Assembly (NCBI GenBank): GCA_016716525.1
Contig: JADJWE010000001.1
Span: 1,426,001 to 1,490,000, forward strand
Source: Candidatus Flexicrinis affinis
GTDB taxonomy: Bacteria; Chloroflexota; Anaerolineae; Aggregatilineales; Phototrophicaceae
DNA: 64,000 nt
Direction of reading: 5' to 3'
A program made the position numbers and the translations under genes. How positions within the stretch are numbered: the first letter of the stretch is position 1; each line of letters begins with the position of its first letter. Under the pieces are notes generated by a model, which saw only the letters and a list, made by a program, of their open reading frames with translations, was not told the origin of the DNA and ran no database searches. Below are positions 1 through 7,632 of the stretch, one piece after another.

Positions 1-465
1 CAGCGTGATTTCCTGGTCGCGAATACGGACTTCGTGCCGGGCGAGCGAGACGGTAAGGTCACCGAACTGCAGCAGATCTTGCGAGTCTCGCTGAAGCGAG
101 CGGTTGCGTCGCAGGACAGTCCGCACGCGCGCGACGAGCTGCCTCGGGCTGAATGGCTTCGTAACGTAGTCATCGGCTCCAAGCTCAAGGCCCAGCAGGA
201 TGTCGTCTTCAGTCGAACGGGCCGTTAGCATCACGATCGGAATGTCGTGGTTTGTCCGGAGGATTCGCGTGACATCCAGACCGTCGACGCGGGGCAGCAT
301 GAGGTCTAGCACGATCAAGTCCGGCTGCTTCTCGCGTGCCACGTCGAGAGCGTCACGACCGTTGTCCGCGGTCAGCACTTGCCAGTGCTCTTTTTCGAGA
401 TAGGCCTTGATGAGGTCGACGGTCATCGGATCATCGTCGACGACGAGGATACGTGGTGTGGCCAT
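1..465 (-). CDS. OmpR/PhoB-family response regulator (C-terminus cut by window edge)
   Basis: The 155 codons seen here start at an ATG at 465 and run off the left edge without a stop. The receiver domain is complete: acidic pocket D10-D12, phosphoacceptor D54 in LIVLDLMLP, T81 in the LTAR motif and K103 in the YVTKPF motif. After about residue 125 the sequence enters the start of a winged-helix DNA-binding domain (LLQFGDLTV), typical of OmpR/PhoB regulators. By family rule it would be phosphorylated by a sensor kinase and bind promoters; its partner is not visible and may lie beyond the edge. An AAGGAAG ribosome site lies upstream, with a TATAAT at 507-512 on the same strand. The function class is secure; the regulon is unknown. 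Confidence 0.93.
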   Translation of the reverse strand, partial: MATPRILVVDDDPMTVDLIKAYLEKEHWQVLTADNGRDALDVAREKQPDLIVLDLMLPRVDGLDVTRILRTNHDIPIVMLTARSTEDDILLGLELGADDYVTKPFSPRQLVARVRTVLRRNRSLQRDSQDLLQFGDLTVSLARHEVRIRDQEITL

Positions 466-506
466 GACGTTGTTCGGCTTTCAACTTCCTTGGGATGTTG
501 TGAATG

Positions 507-512
507 ATTATA
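507..512 (-). promoter_or_regulatory. -10 element of the response regulator gene
   Basis: The minus strand reads a perfect TATAAT about 40 bases before the ATG at 465. No good -35 box is seen at 16-18 bases, so only the -10 is proposed. Confidence 0.4.
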
Positions 513-543
513 CAGCCAGTTTCACGAGGGCAGGAATTCGGGC

Positions 544-570
544 TTGACTTCCGCGTACGTCTGCTAGAAT
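544..570 (+). promoter_or_regulatory. Putative sigma-70-type promoter for the SET-domain gene
   Basis: TTGACT (544-549) and TAGAAT (565-570) are separated by 15 bases, slightly short of the ideal 17. The predicted start of transcription near 577 leaves a leader of about 44 bases carrying the GAGGAG ribosome site of the SET gene. Confidence 0.45.
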
Positions 571-620
571 CCTGCGCACTGGCCGAGAACGACCTTACAC
601 CCTCCGAGGAGCTACAAACC

Positions 621-1139
621 ATGCTTCACCCCCATGTTGTGGTGGCTGAAGGCGAGACCATTCACGGTAAGGGTTTGGTTGCGGTTGCGTTGATCAAAGC
701 GGGCGAGTTCGTAAGCAAGCTGGAACCCTTCCAGCCCCACTATGACATAGCTGATGTGATGGCAAAGAGTCCCGAGGACGTTGATCACATACTGCACGTT
801 GCGTACCAGAATTCTGCGACGACTCTGGTTGCCGAACAGGGCGACGAGCGGTTCATGAACCATAGTTGTGATCCGAATACGTGGTGGGCTGACGACAATA
901 CGATGGTAGCCCGTCGCGACATCCTTCCAGGTGAAGAACTTACTTACGACTACGCCACAACGGACATCACGATACCGTTTGTCATGACGTGCCACTGCGG
1001 CGCGACAAACTGCCGTGCTGTAGTCACAAACCGCGATCACGTGAATCCCGATTGGCAGCGCCAGTACGGCGAGATGCTTCCAGCGCATACGCTTGCTGCA
1101 GTACGCGCGGCTTCAAGCGCCGGGCAGGACGTCGCTTAG
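621..1139 (+). CDS. SET-domain protein (putative protein-lysine methyltransferase)
   Basis: 172 residues. I chose the ATG at 621 because a GAGGAG ribosome site sits 9 bases upstream; longer in-frame starts have none. The protein is little more than a SET domain: an N-terminal GKGLVA segment, the diagnostic NHSCDPN motif near residue 80, ELTYDYA near residue 110, and a post-SET-like CHCGATNC segment. In the family, NHSCxPN and the Tyr-containing GEELTYDY motif bind S-adenosylmethionine and the target lysine. Bacterial SET proteins are scattered and mostly of unknown substrate. It is divergent from the response regulator and convergent with potA, with only 4 bases between stops and no visible terminator. 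The substrate cannot be read from the context. Confidence 0.85.
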   Translation: MLHPHVVVAEGETIHGKGLVAVALIKAGEFVSKLEPFQPHYDIADVMAKSPEDVDHILHVAYQNSATTLVAEQGDERFMNHSCDPNTWWADDNTMVARRDILPGEELTYDYATTDITIPFVMTCHCGATNCRAVVTNRDHVNPDWQRQYGEMLPAHTLAAVRAASSAGQDVA

Positions 1140-1143
1140 TGGA

Positions 1144-2283
1144 CTAGTGGGTGAGGACGCGCGTGCTGTCGCGGCCCCAGCTCAGGACGACCGCGTCCCG
1201 CTCCTTGAAGGATGTCGTACGCTGGCCGAGTACATTCTGTACCCGCACGTTGACCGTCTGCCCGCCGCCTATGCGCACCATGTAGCGCGTATCGGTGCCC
1301 ATATAGTGCACGCTGATGACATGACCGGCAACGGAGTTCACGGCATCGACGCGCGCCGGGCGATCTGAGTCGCCTGAGGCCTCGTTGTAGGGCCGAATCG
1401 CGATGCGTTCAGGACGTACCGCGAGCGTTACTTGCTGCTCAGGCTTGACAGTATCTTCCCACGCGCCGGCGAGTTCGGTCTCCCCGTTGATGTCGACGTA
1501 CGCGTAGTCGTCATCTGCGATGTTGACAGTCCCACTCAGGAAATTCGTTTCGCCGATGAAATCGGCAACAAAACGGGTCGCCGGGGACTCGTAAATCTCC
1601 TCGGGCCGCCCCACTTGCAACAGCTCACCGCCGTTCATCACTCCGATTCGATTTGCCATCGTCAGCGCTTCTTCTTGATCGTGCGTGACATAAACGAACG
1701 TAATGCCGACCTGCTGCTGCATTTCCTTAAGCTCGAGCTGCATTTCGCGCCGGAGTTTCAGGTCGAGCGCACCCAATGGCTCGTCGAGCAGTAGGACTTT
1801 CGGCCGCTTGACGATTGCACGGGCGAGCGCGACGCGTTGCTGCTGGCCGCCCGACATCTCGCGCGGTTTCCGGTTCATCGCGCTCGGAAGACGCACGAGT
1901 TCGAGCGCTTCGACTGCGCGCTTCTGTGCTTCCTGTTTCGGCACACGATCCATCTGCAGCCCGAACATGACGTTCTGCAGAACGGTCATATGTGGGAAAA
2001 GCGCATAATCCTGAAACACCGTGTTGACCGGACGGTAGAAAGCGGGAACGCCCTGCATCGGACGGCCATCGATCAGGATCTGGCCGGACGTGGGCTGCTC
2101 AAACCCAGCAATCAGACGGAGTGTCGTTGTCTTGCCGCATCCGCTTGGCCCCAAGAGGGCAAAGAACTCGCCGTCGTAAATATCGAGGTTCAGGTTATGA
2201 ACTGCTCGAACGGCGTTGGCTTCGCCAGCACGGATGGGGAATTCCTTATGTACGTCAATGAGCTCGACTTTTGCGTCTGCCAT
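1144..2283 (-). CDS. potA: Polyamine-type ABC transporter, ATP-binding subunit
   Basis: 379 residues from an ATG at 2283. Walker A GPSGCGKT lies at residues 45-52, the Q-loop in NTVFQDYALFPHM, the signature MSGGQQQR, Walker B VLLLDEPLGALD, and the switch histidine in VTHDQ. After about residue 245 comes a TOBE-type C-terminal domain, as in PotA/CysA/MalK importers. It would power import through the PotB-PotC membrane pair with PotD as binding protein. It is the last gene of the four-gene run, 92 bases after potD, and that gap contains a 13-bp hairpin that could lower its expression relative to potD. Spermidine/putrescine is the likely substrate class by family; the exact ligand is inference. 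Confidence 0.92.
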   Translation of the reverse strand: MADAKVELIDVHKEFPIRAGEANAVRAVHNLNLDIYDGEFFALLGPSGCGKTTTLRLIAGFEQPTSGQILIDGRPMQGVPAFYRPVNTVFQDYALFPHMTVLQNVMFGLQMDRVPKQEAQKRAVEALELVRLPSAMNRKPREMSGGQQQRVALARAIVKRPKVLLLDEPLGALDLKLRREMQLELKEMQQQVGITFVYVTHDQEEALTMANRIGVMNGGELLQVGRPEEIYESPATRFVADFIGETNFLSGTVNIADDDYAYVDINGETELAGAWEDTVKPEQQVTLAVRPERIAIRPYNEASGDSDRPARVDAVNSVAGHVISVHYMGTDTRYMVRIGGGQTVNVRVQNVLGQRTTSFKERDAVVLSWGRDSTRVLTH

Positions 2284-2321
2284 GGGTTTGTCCTGTAGTG
2301 GTATGAGCTTGCGCGCATCAA

Positions 2322-2352
2322 GAGGGGCGAGGTATCGCGTACCTCGCCCCTC
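2322..2352 (-). terminator. Strong intercistronic hairpin between potD and potA
   Basis: GAGGGGCGAGGTA (2322-2334) and TACCTCGCCCCTC (2340-2352) form a perfect 13-bp stem with a 5-base loop. On the transcribed minus strand only two T follow it, so it is a poor Rho-independent terminator. It may instead protect the upstream potD message from 3' decay or attenuate potA. Confidence 0.7.
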
Positions 2353-2375
2353 GTAGTAGGTTTCGGGACGACTAG

Positions 2376-3470
2376 CTACATGCCAGTCATGATGACGACT
2401 TCGTCCCAAGCGTCGTTGTAGAGCTGCTCCGCCTCTTCACCGACGTCGAGGATGAAGTACATCGAGTCCAGCGTCTCCTCCGGCGGGTTGCCAGCGGGGT
2501 TGGCAAGGAAGTCCGGATCGATCAGGTCGCCCTCAACTGCCTCGCGATTGGGCGATGGATAGTAGATCGTGTTGACGATGGCAGCATGGACATCCTTGTC
2601 CATCATGTAGTCCATGAAGACCTGCGCCAGTTCAGGATTCGGTCCGTCCGCCAGCAGCACGATACTTGTGAGATCACGGATGGCGCCGACCTGCGGGACG
2701 GCGTAGCGCAAGTTGTCACACTCGCACTCGGAGATCTGCTGGAACACATCGCCGCCGTATTCGACCGCGATATCGACTTCACCCTGCGCGAGAAGGGCAT
2801 CCCCGTCGTCGCCCGCGATGGCGACCACGTTACTGCTGTTGTCGATCAGGAACTGCTTGGCCTGATCGATCTCGTCGGGGTCAACCGAGTTCGGTTCGAG
2901 GCCCAACACACTCAGCGCGATCGAGAGCATCGCGCGTGGGCTGTCCACCCACGCGACGCGACCCTCATAGGTGAAGATCTGTTCCCAGGTGGTGATTTCT
3001 TCGCCGGTACGGTCGATGTCGTAACCGATGCCCGTTGTGCCCCACACGTAGGGTACAGAGTGCATGTTGCCGGGATCGAAGTAGGGATCAAGGTAGATCT
3101 CGTAGTTATTGGCGAGGTTCGGGATGTTGTCGTGGTCGATCTCAGCCGCCAACCCCTCGCGAATCATGATCGCAACGGCGTAATCGGTCGGGAAGGCGAT
3201 GTCGTAGCCCGGGTTGCCTTGACGCAGGCGGGCAATCAGCGACTCGTCGCTGTCGTAGACGTCATAAAGCACGGTCACACCGCACAACGCCTCGAAATCT
3301 GCTACGGTGTCATCGCCGATGTAGGTGGCCCAGTTGAAGATGCTGAGCGTCTGTCCTTCGAAGCCTTCAGGGCATGTCCACGCGGTGTCGACGGCGGTTT
3401 CGACCGAGTCTTGTGCCACTGCTCCTGTCAGGAGCGTGGCAAGAACTATGAATGCAACGAGAATACGCAT
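2376..3470 (-). CDS. potD: Polyamine-type ABC transporter, periplasmic/extracellular binding protein
   Basis: 364 residues from an ATG at 3470 with GAGGAGG just upstream. The first 20 residues are a signal peptide (hydrophobic run ending TGAVAQ) with no lipobox cysteine, so signal peptidase I release is expected. The mature part opens with LSIFNWATYIGDDTV, the typical PotD start, and continues as a two-lobe binding protein (YDVYDSDESLIARLRQG; IAVEYGGDVFQQ; NPAGNPPEE). In the PotD/PotF family such proteins capture spermidine or putrescine and deliver it to PotB-PotC. The gene follows potC by 23 bases. Which ligand is bound cannot be decided from sequence alone. Confidence 0.93.
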   Translation of the reverse strand: MRILVAFIVLATLLTGAVAQDSVETAVDTAWTCPEGFEGQTLSIFNWATYIGDDTVADFEALCGVTVLYDVYDSDESLIARLRQGNPGYDIAFPTDYAVAIMIREGLAAEIDHDNIPNLANNYEIYLDPYFDPGNMHSVPYVWGTTGIGYDIDRTGEEITTWEQIFTYEGRVAWVDSPRAMLSIALSVLGLEPNSVDPDEIDQAKQFLIDNSSNVVAIAGDDGDALLAQGEVDIAVEYGGDVFQQISECECDNLRYAVPQVGAIRDLTSIVLLADGPNPELAQVFMDYMMDKDVHAAIVNTIYYPSPNREAVEGDLIDPDFLANPAGNPPEETLDSMYFILDVGEEAEQLYNDAWDEVVIMTGM

Positions 3471-3493
3471 GGGTTTCCTCCTCTTGATGTGGG

Positions 3494-4432
3494 CTACTGG
3501 CGCGTGTACGGGCGATCGGCGTAACGGTTCTGCAGCATGAGGGATACGCCGACGACGATGGTTGAGAACACCAACATGAGCGTCGACAGGGCGTTTACCT
3601 CGGGCGTGACGGCCGTCTTGATCAGACCATACACAAACATGGGCAGGGTGGTCGTGCCGACGCCGGCGTTGAAGAACGTGACCACCAGATCGTCCATCGA
3701 CAGCGTCAATGCCAACAGGCCGCCGGCGACGATGCCCGGCATGATGAGCGGCAGCGTAATCCGACGGAACGTCTGCCACGTGTTCGCGCCGAGGTCGTTG
3801 GCCGCTTCTTCGAGCCGCGGATTCATGTTGGCAAGGCGCGCGCGCACGACAATCGCGACATACGAGATGTTGAACGCGACGTGACCGATGATGATCGTTC
3901 CAAAGCCGGGAGTCGCCCGCATACCCGCGGACGTGTCAAGGAAATCGAACACGATCTTGAAGAAGATCGCCAGCGATACGCCCTGAGTGATTTCCGGTAT
4001 GACGACCGGCAGAAACATGAGACCGTCTACGATTCGCTTGCCCGGGATTTGGCTGCGCGCGAGGCTTAACGCGATCATCGTTCCGAGCACGGTCGCGATC
4101 AACGTGCTGACCAATCCGACCAGCAGTGTGTTCGACAGCGCCTGCATCATCAGTTCAGTGGAGAATCGCGCCTCGGTGCCCATGACGCCGCTGAAGATAT
4201 TCGTGTACCAGCGCAGCGTAAATCCCTGCCACGTGTCGACCGAGCGGGAGTCGTTGAAGCTGAACAGCACGAGGAGCAGGATGGGAGCCCACAGGAAGAA
4301 GTAGGCCGTGAGCGGAGTTGCGACAAGCCCGACCTTGCCGACCGACCGAACCACCATACCGAACCGCACGTTATCCGCACGGGTGATAGCGGGGCTGTCG
4401 ACGGCGGAGCGCGTAATCACAGAGTTGCCCAC
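3494..4432 (-). CDS. potC: Polyamine-type ABC transporter permease (PotC type)
   Basis: 312 residues if the GTG at 4432 is used; it lies one base after the potB stop and has GAGGAG about 10 bases upstream, within the end of potB. The protein has an N-terminal membrane segment (PLTAYFFLWAPILLLVLFSF) and about six membrane spans. The EAA loop near residue 195 reads EEAANDLGANTWQTF, which contacts the ATPase in importers of this class. It pairs with PotB to form the channel. The tight junction implies translational coupling with potB. Confidence 0.92.
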   Translation of the reverse strand: MGNSVITRSAVDSPAITRADNVRFGMVVRSVGKVGLVATPLTAYFFLWAPILLLVLFSFNDSRSVDTWQGFTLRWYTNIFSGVMGTEARFSTELMMQALSNTLLVGLVSTLIATVLGTMIALSLARSQIPGKRIVDGLMFLPVVIPEITQGVSLAIFFKIVFDFLDTSAGMRATPGFGTIIIGHVAFNISYVAIVVRARLANMNPRLEEAANDLGANTWQTFRRITLPLIMPGIVAGGLLALTLSMDDLVVTFFNAGVGTTTLPMFVYGLIKTAVTPEVNALSTLMLVFSTIVVGVSLMLQNRYADRPYTRQ

Positions 4433-4433
4433 G

Positions 4434-5294
4434 TTACTTCTTCTCCTCACCGAAGCGCGCATAGACCAGCAGCGCGACGACAACGACCATCATCATTACG
4501 ACCGATAGTGCGGCGCCGAGCGGCATGTTTCCGTTCCCGCTGTACTGGTTCTGGATCAGGTTGCCGATCATCAGTCCGCGGGTACCGCCCAGCAGATCGG
4601 ACGTGACAAACGTCCCGATTGCGGGAATGAACACCAGAATGCAACCGGCGATCACGCCCGGCATCGTCAACGGGAGCATGATGCGCCAGAACGACGTCAC
4701 GTCGTTGGCACCGAGATCGTTCGCCGCCTCGATATACCGGTGGTCAAACCGGCTGAGGGACGCGTAGATCGGCAAGACCATGAACGGCAGGAATCCATAC
4801 ACCAGACCGAGGACGACCGCGAACTCCGTGTTGAGGAGGTTGAGCGGCTCGGTGATGATGCCGGTGTTCAGTAGTGCGCTGTTTATGAGCCCTTCACGAC
4901 CCAAGATCACGCGCCAAGCGTAGGTGCGGATCAGGAAGTTTGTCCAGAAAGGCAGAATGACGAGAAACAGCGCAAACTGCCGCCCGAAAGCGGTCTTGCG
5001 ACGCGTGATGAAGTAAGCGAGCGGGTATCCCGCAACGAGGCAGATTGCCGTAGTGAGCAGCGCGACCAGAATACTGCGCTGAAGGACAATCCAGAATGTG
5101 TCGAATACGCGGGTGTACTGATCGAAGGTGAATGGCAGTACCGCTGAACCGCCTGATCCCCGGCTCATCAGGCTGATGATGAGGACGATGATTAGCGGCA
5201 GAAGGAAGAAGAGGCCCAACCAAAGCAAGGCGGGCAGGGCAAGCAGGATGCCCCCGGCCTTATTTTCGCTGTGAGTCGTCACTCGGGCGGCCAA
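4434..5294 (-). CDS. potB: Polyamine-type ABC transporter permease (PotB type)
   Basis: 286 residues from a TTG at 5294 preceded by AGGAG at 8 bases. Alternative starts are a TTG at 5327 and a GTG at 5282. The first membrane span begins near residue 15 (GILLALPALLWLGLFFLLP) and about six spans follow. The EAA loop is EAANDLGANDVTSFW. With PotC it forms the membrane pore. It is the first structural gene of the operon. The GTG alternative would overlap the stop of an 18-codon upstream open frame as GTGA, so the start choice is uncertain by a few residues. Confidence 0.88.
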   Translation of the reverse strand: MAARVTTHSENKAGGILLALPALLWLGLFFLLPLIIVLIISLMSRGSGGSAVLPFTFDQYTRVFDTFWIVLQRSILVALLTTAICLVAGYPLAYFITRRKTAFGRQFALFLVILPFWTNFLIRTYAWRVILGREGLINSALLNTGIITEPLNLLNTEFAVVLGLVYGFLPFMVLPIYASLSRFDHRYIEAANDLGANDVTSFWRIMLPLTMPGVIAGCILVFIPAIGTFVTSDLLGGTRGLMIGNLIQNQYSGNGNMPLGAALSVVMMMVVVVALLVYARFGEEKK

Positions 5295-5335
5295 GTTCCG
5301 TGCTCCTGATTGTAGATCAACTTGCAAGACAACAT
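5279..5335 (-). CDS. Possible 18-residue leader peptide upstream of potB
   Basis: An ATG at 5335 has GGGAG at 8 bases and opens an 18-codon frame beginning MLSCKLIYNQ and ending at a TGA at 5281-5279. It overlaps the start of potB in another frame, and its stop overlaps a possible potB GTG start as GTGA. It may be a translated leader that couples or tunes potB translation. No homology is claimed. Confidence 0.25.
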   Translation of the reverse strand: MLSCKLIYNQEHGTWPPE

Positions 5336-5388
5336 GATGAATTCTCCCGTCTGGAGGCGAAAGGATGTGTCGCGTGGCTGAGGGGAAT

Positions 5389-5416
5389 ATCTTAGCGCAT
5401 GATGCGCAGGATTCAA
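5389..5416 (-). promoter_or_regulatory. Promoter of the pot operon with palindrome in the spacer
   Basis: The minus strand shows TTGAAT (5411-5416), a 16-base spacer and TAAGAT (5389-5394). The spacer contains GCGCATGATGCGC (5395-5407), a perfect odd palindrome placed where a bound repressor would block RNA polymerase. The predicted leader before potB is about 88 bases. Confidence 0.55.
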
Positions 5417-5505
5417 GTTAAAACATCGCCATTTTGACCCGTGGCAACGTTCAATACGATATTGTGCGTCGAATACATTGAAATTAGGTTAGAATCAGCA
5501 TACGC

Positions 5506-7632
5506 ATGATCTTCGACAAGAAACGATTCTCGAAACTGGTTGGACAATCCACTTACGTGATGAATGAAGCACAGACCACGGCAATCGAAGCGGCCGTTTC
5601 GGGTCATGTGTTCGCGTCCGGGCCGGCAGGCTCCGGCAAGACGACAGCGGCCATAGAAGTCGTTCGCCGCTGGGTTCACGGCGGAGCGCGAACGTTCGAA
5701 ATCGTTGTTATCGTGCCGCAGCGAACGCTGGGCCAGCGCTACCGCGATGCCCTCCCTGACGTACGTGTAGAGATCACGACGTATGCCAGCATCGTGCGTC
5801 GTGCGCTAGACCTGTTCTGGCCCGCTGTGGGAGATCAGTGCGGACTGGGCGTCGTGCGCGAGCAGCCGCTCTTCCTCACGAGCGAGACGGCCACAGCGCA
5901 GATGGGCCTTCTGCTCGATCCCATGATTGACGATCGACGCCTGTTTGACAGCGTACGAATGCCACGTCTTCGGATCTACGGCCAGGTCCTCGATAACTTA
6001 AACAAGTCGGCGCTGGTCGGTTTTCCGCACGACGAGATCGGCAACCGACTGAAGGGGGCGTGGCTGTACGAAGATCAACAGGCACGCATGTATGACGACG
6101 TTCAGTTCGCCGCTTCGACCTTCCGCGCATACTGCATTGAACATGGCTTGCTAGACTACTCGCTTGCTGCAGAGCTGTTTCAGCGCCACGTTGTTCCGCT
6201 AAAGTCGTTCCGAACTTGGGCCGAGCAGTCAATGCGCAGGATCGTGTACGACAATCCGGAAGAGGACGTACCTGCTGCGCACGATTTCGTGCTCGGATTC
6301 CTGGAGTCGGCTGCGGCATCGATTGTTGCTTATGACAAAGGTGGAGGAATTCGCCGTTTCTTGGGTGCCGATGAAGTCAGCGCAGGGCGCTTCGCCGCGT
6401 CGGCCGACGTGCAAGTTGAGTTCGTCGAGCCGGTGACGCCGGCACGGCGCTTCGAGCCATTGGTGTCCGCGTTAGAGAGCTACTTCATTGGCGCCCGATC
6501 GGTATCGAGCGAGGCGGGGTCCGGCGACAGCGTTGAACTGATCGCATACCGGTTCCTTCCGGAGATGTTGGACGGTACGGTGCGTCAGATTGGCGATCTG
6601 ATCGATGTCGAAGGCGTGGATCCAGACGACATCTGTGTCGTCACTCCATATTTGAGCGATGTCGTCAGATTTGCGCTGGAAACCCGACTTCGGACGCGGA
6701 ACATACCGTTTCGGTCCACCCGTCCCTCGCGCCCGCTGAACAGCGAGCCGATCGCGAATGCGGTGCTGGTGGCGGCGTCGACTGCGTTCCCAGCTTGGCA
6801 CATGCCGATCGAACGCACGCAGTTCGCCGCGGCGCTTGTAGAACTGATCGATGCCTGCGATCCAGTACGCGCCGGCCTGCTGGCGGCGACGCTGCGTGTC
6901 GGGAGGCCGTTGGCTGAAGCTGACAGCCTTTCGGATCAGCTTCGGCGGAGATTGCCCGACTCGGTCCTCGAAAGTTATGAGCGAATGCGCGTGTGGCTGG
7001 TCGATGCCGCCCACCGACACGACGCCTCCTCAGAGCTTGCCACGCTGCTTGGTTCGTTCTACTCCGAAGCACTGACACAGCCGGGTTTTCGGCTGTATGA
7101 GCGGCCTGAAGCCGGTCACGTGGTCGCAAACTTGATCGACGCGCTTGCGGAACATATCGAACTTGCAAAGGCGATGGACCGCGATGTCTCGGGGGCGGAT
7201 CTGTTCGGTGGGTTCCTGTCCGGACGGTTGGGTCAGCAGGGGCTGGTCGATCCGCGCGGAACACTGACACAGCCTTCCGTACTCGTGGGTCCGGCGCACA
7301 CGTTCCTGATGCTGAATCGAGCCGTTGCCCATCAGTTCTGGCTGGATGTCGGCAGCAGTGGATGGACCGAGCGGTTGCATCAACCGTTGGGGCAGCCCTA
7401 TGTCCTTTCTCGACAATGGCCGGCAGGGCGCGTATGGACCAGTGTTGACGACGCAGCGGCCAACGCGCTCGGCAGCGCGCGACTTGTCAGTGGATTACTC
7501 CGGCGCTGCACGGAGCGGGCATGGTTGAGCTACTGCGTCTACAGCGAACAGGGTATCGCGCAGCAGGGGCCATTGCTGAGCGCACTGCAGGCCGTGCGCC
7601 TTGAGGCCGAAGTGGGTGGGGGAGGCGCATGA
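5506..7632 (+). CDS. UvrD/AddB-like helicase-fold subunit with degenerate ATPase site
   Basis: 708 residues. A Q-motif (MNEAQTTAI, 19-27) and canonical Walker A (GPAGSGKTT, 39-47) begin a superfamily 1 helicase fold. The region expected to be Walker B reads IVYDNPEED (246-254), with Asn where the catalytic Glu of DExx should be. A motif-IV-like part (DDICVVTPYLSD) and a C-terminal helicase-like half (DVGSSGWTERLHQP) follow, but motifs V and VI are not recognisable. AddB of AddAB likewise carries a helicase fold that does not unwind DNA. Its stop overlaps the start of the next helicase (ATGA). No clear ribosome site precedes the ATG at 5506; a TAGAAT at 5490-5495 would fit a nearly leaderless message. 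I infer the role of a non-motor partner in DNA-end processing. Confidence 0.72.
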   Translation: MIFDKKRFSKLVGQSTYVMNEAQTTAIEAAVSGHVFASGPAGSGKTTAAIEVVRRWVHGGARTFEIVVIVPQRTLGQRYRDALPDVRVEITTYASIVRRALDLFWPAVGDQCGLGVVREQPLFLTSETATAQMGLLLDPMIDDRRLFDSVRMPRLRIYGQVLDNLNKSALVGFPHDEIGNRLKGAWLYEDQQARMYDDVQFAASTFRAYCIEHGLLDYSLAAELFQRHVVPLKSFRTWAEQSMRRIVYDNPEEDVPAAHDFVLGFLESAAASIVAYDKGGGIRRFLGADEVSAGRFAASADVQVEFVEPVTPARRFEPLVSALESYFIGARSVSSEAGSGDSVELIAYRFLPEMLDGTVRQIGDLIDVEGVDPDDICVVTPYLSDVVRFALETRLRTRNIPFRSTRPSRPLNSEPIANAVLVAASTAFPAWHMPIERTQFAAALVELIDACDPVRAGLLAATLRVGRPLAEADSLSDQLRRRLPDSVLESYERMRVWLVDAAHRHDASSELATLLGSFYSEALTQPGFRLYERPEAGHVVANLIDALAEHIELAKAMDRDVSGADLFGGFLSGRLGQQGLVDPRGTLTQPSVLVGPAHTFLMLNRAVAHQFWLDVGSSGWTERLHQPLGQPYVLSRQWPAGRVWTSVDDAAANALGSARLVSGLLRRCTERAWLSYCVYSEQGIAQQGPLLSALQAVRLEAEVGGGGA

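Noticed and set aside
2322..2352. Simple end-of-operon terminator between potD and potA
   Set aside because: The stem lacks a T-run and potA completes the transporter, so I treat it as an intercistronic element instead.
2586..3524. 312-codon open frame antisense to potD
   Set aside because: It is the shadow of the high-GC potD gene. It has no ribosome site, and its translation is rich in Arg, Asp and Val with no domain, while potD has full family motifs.
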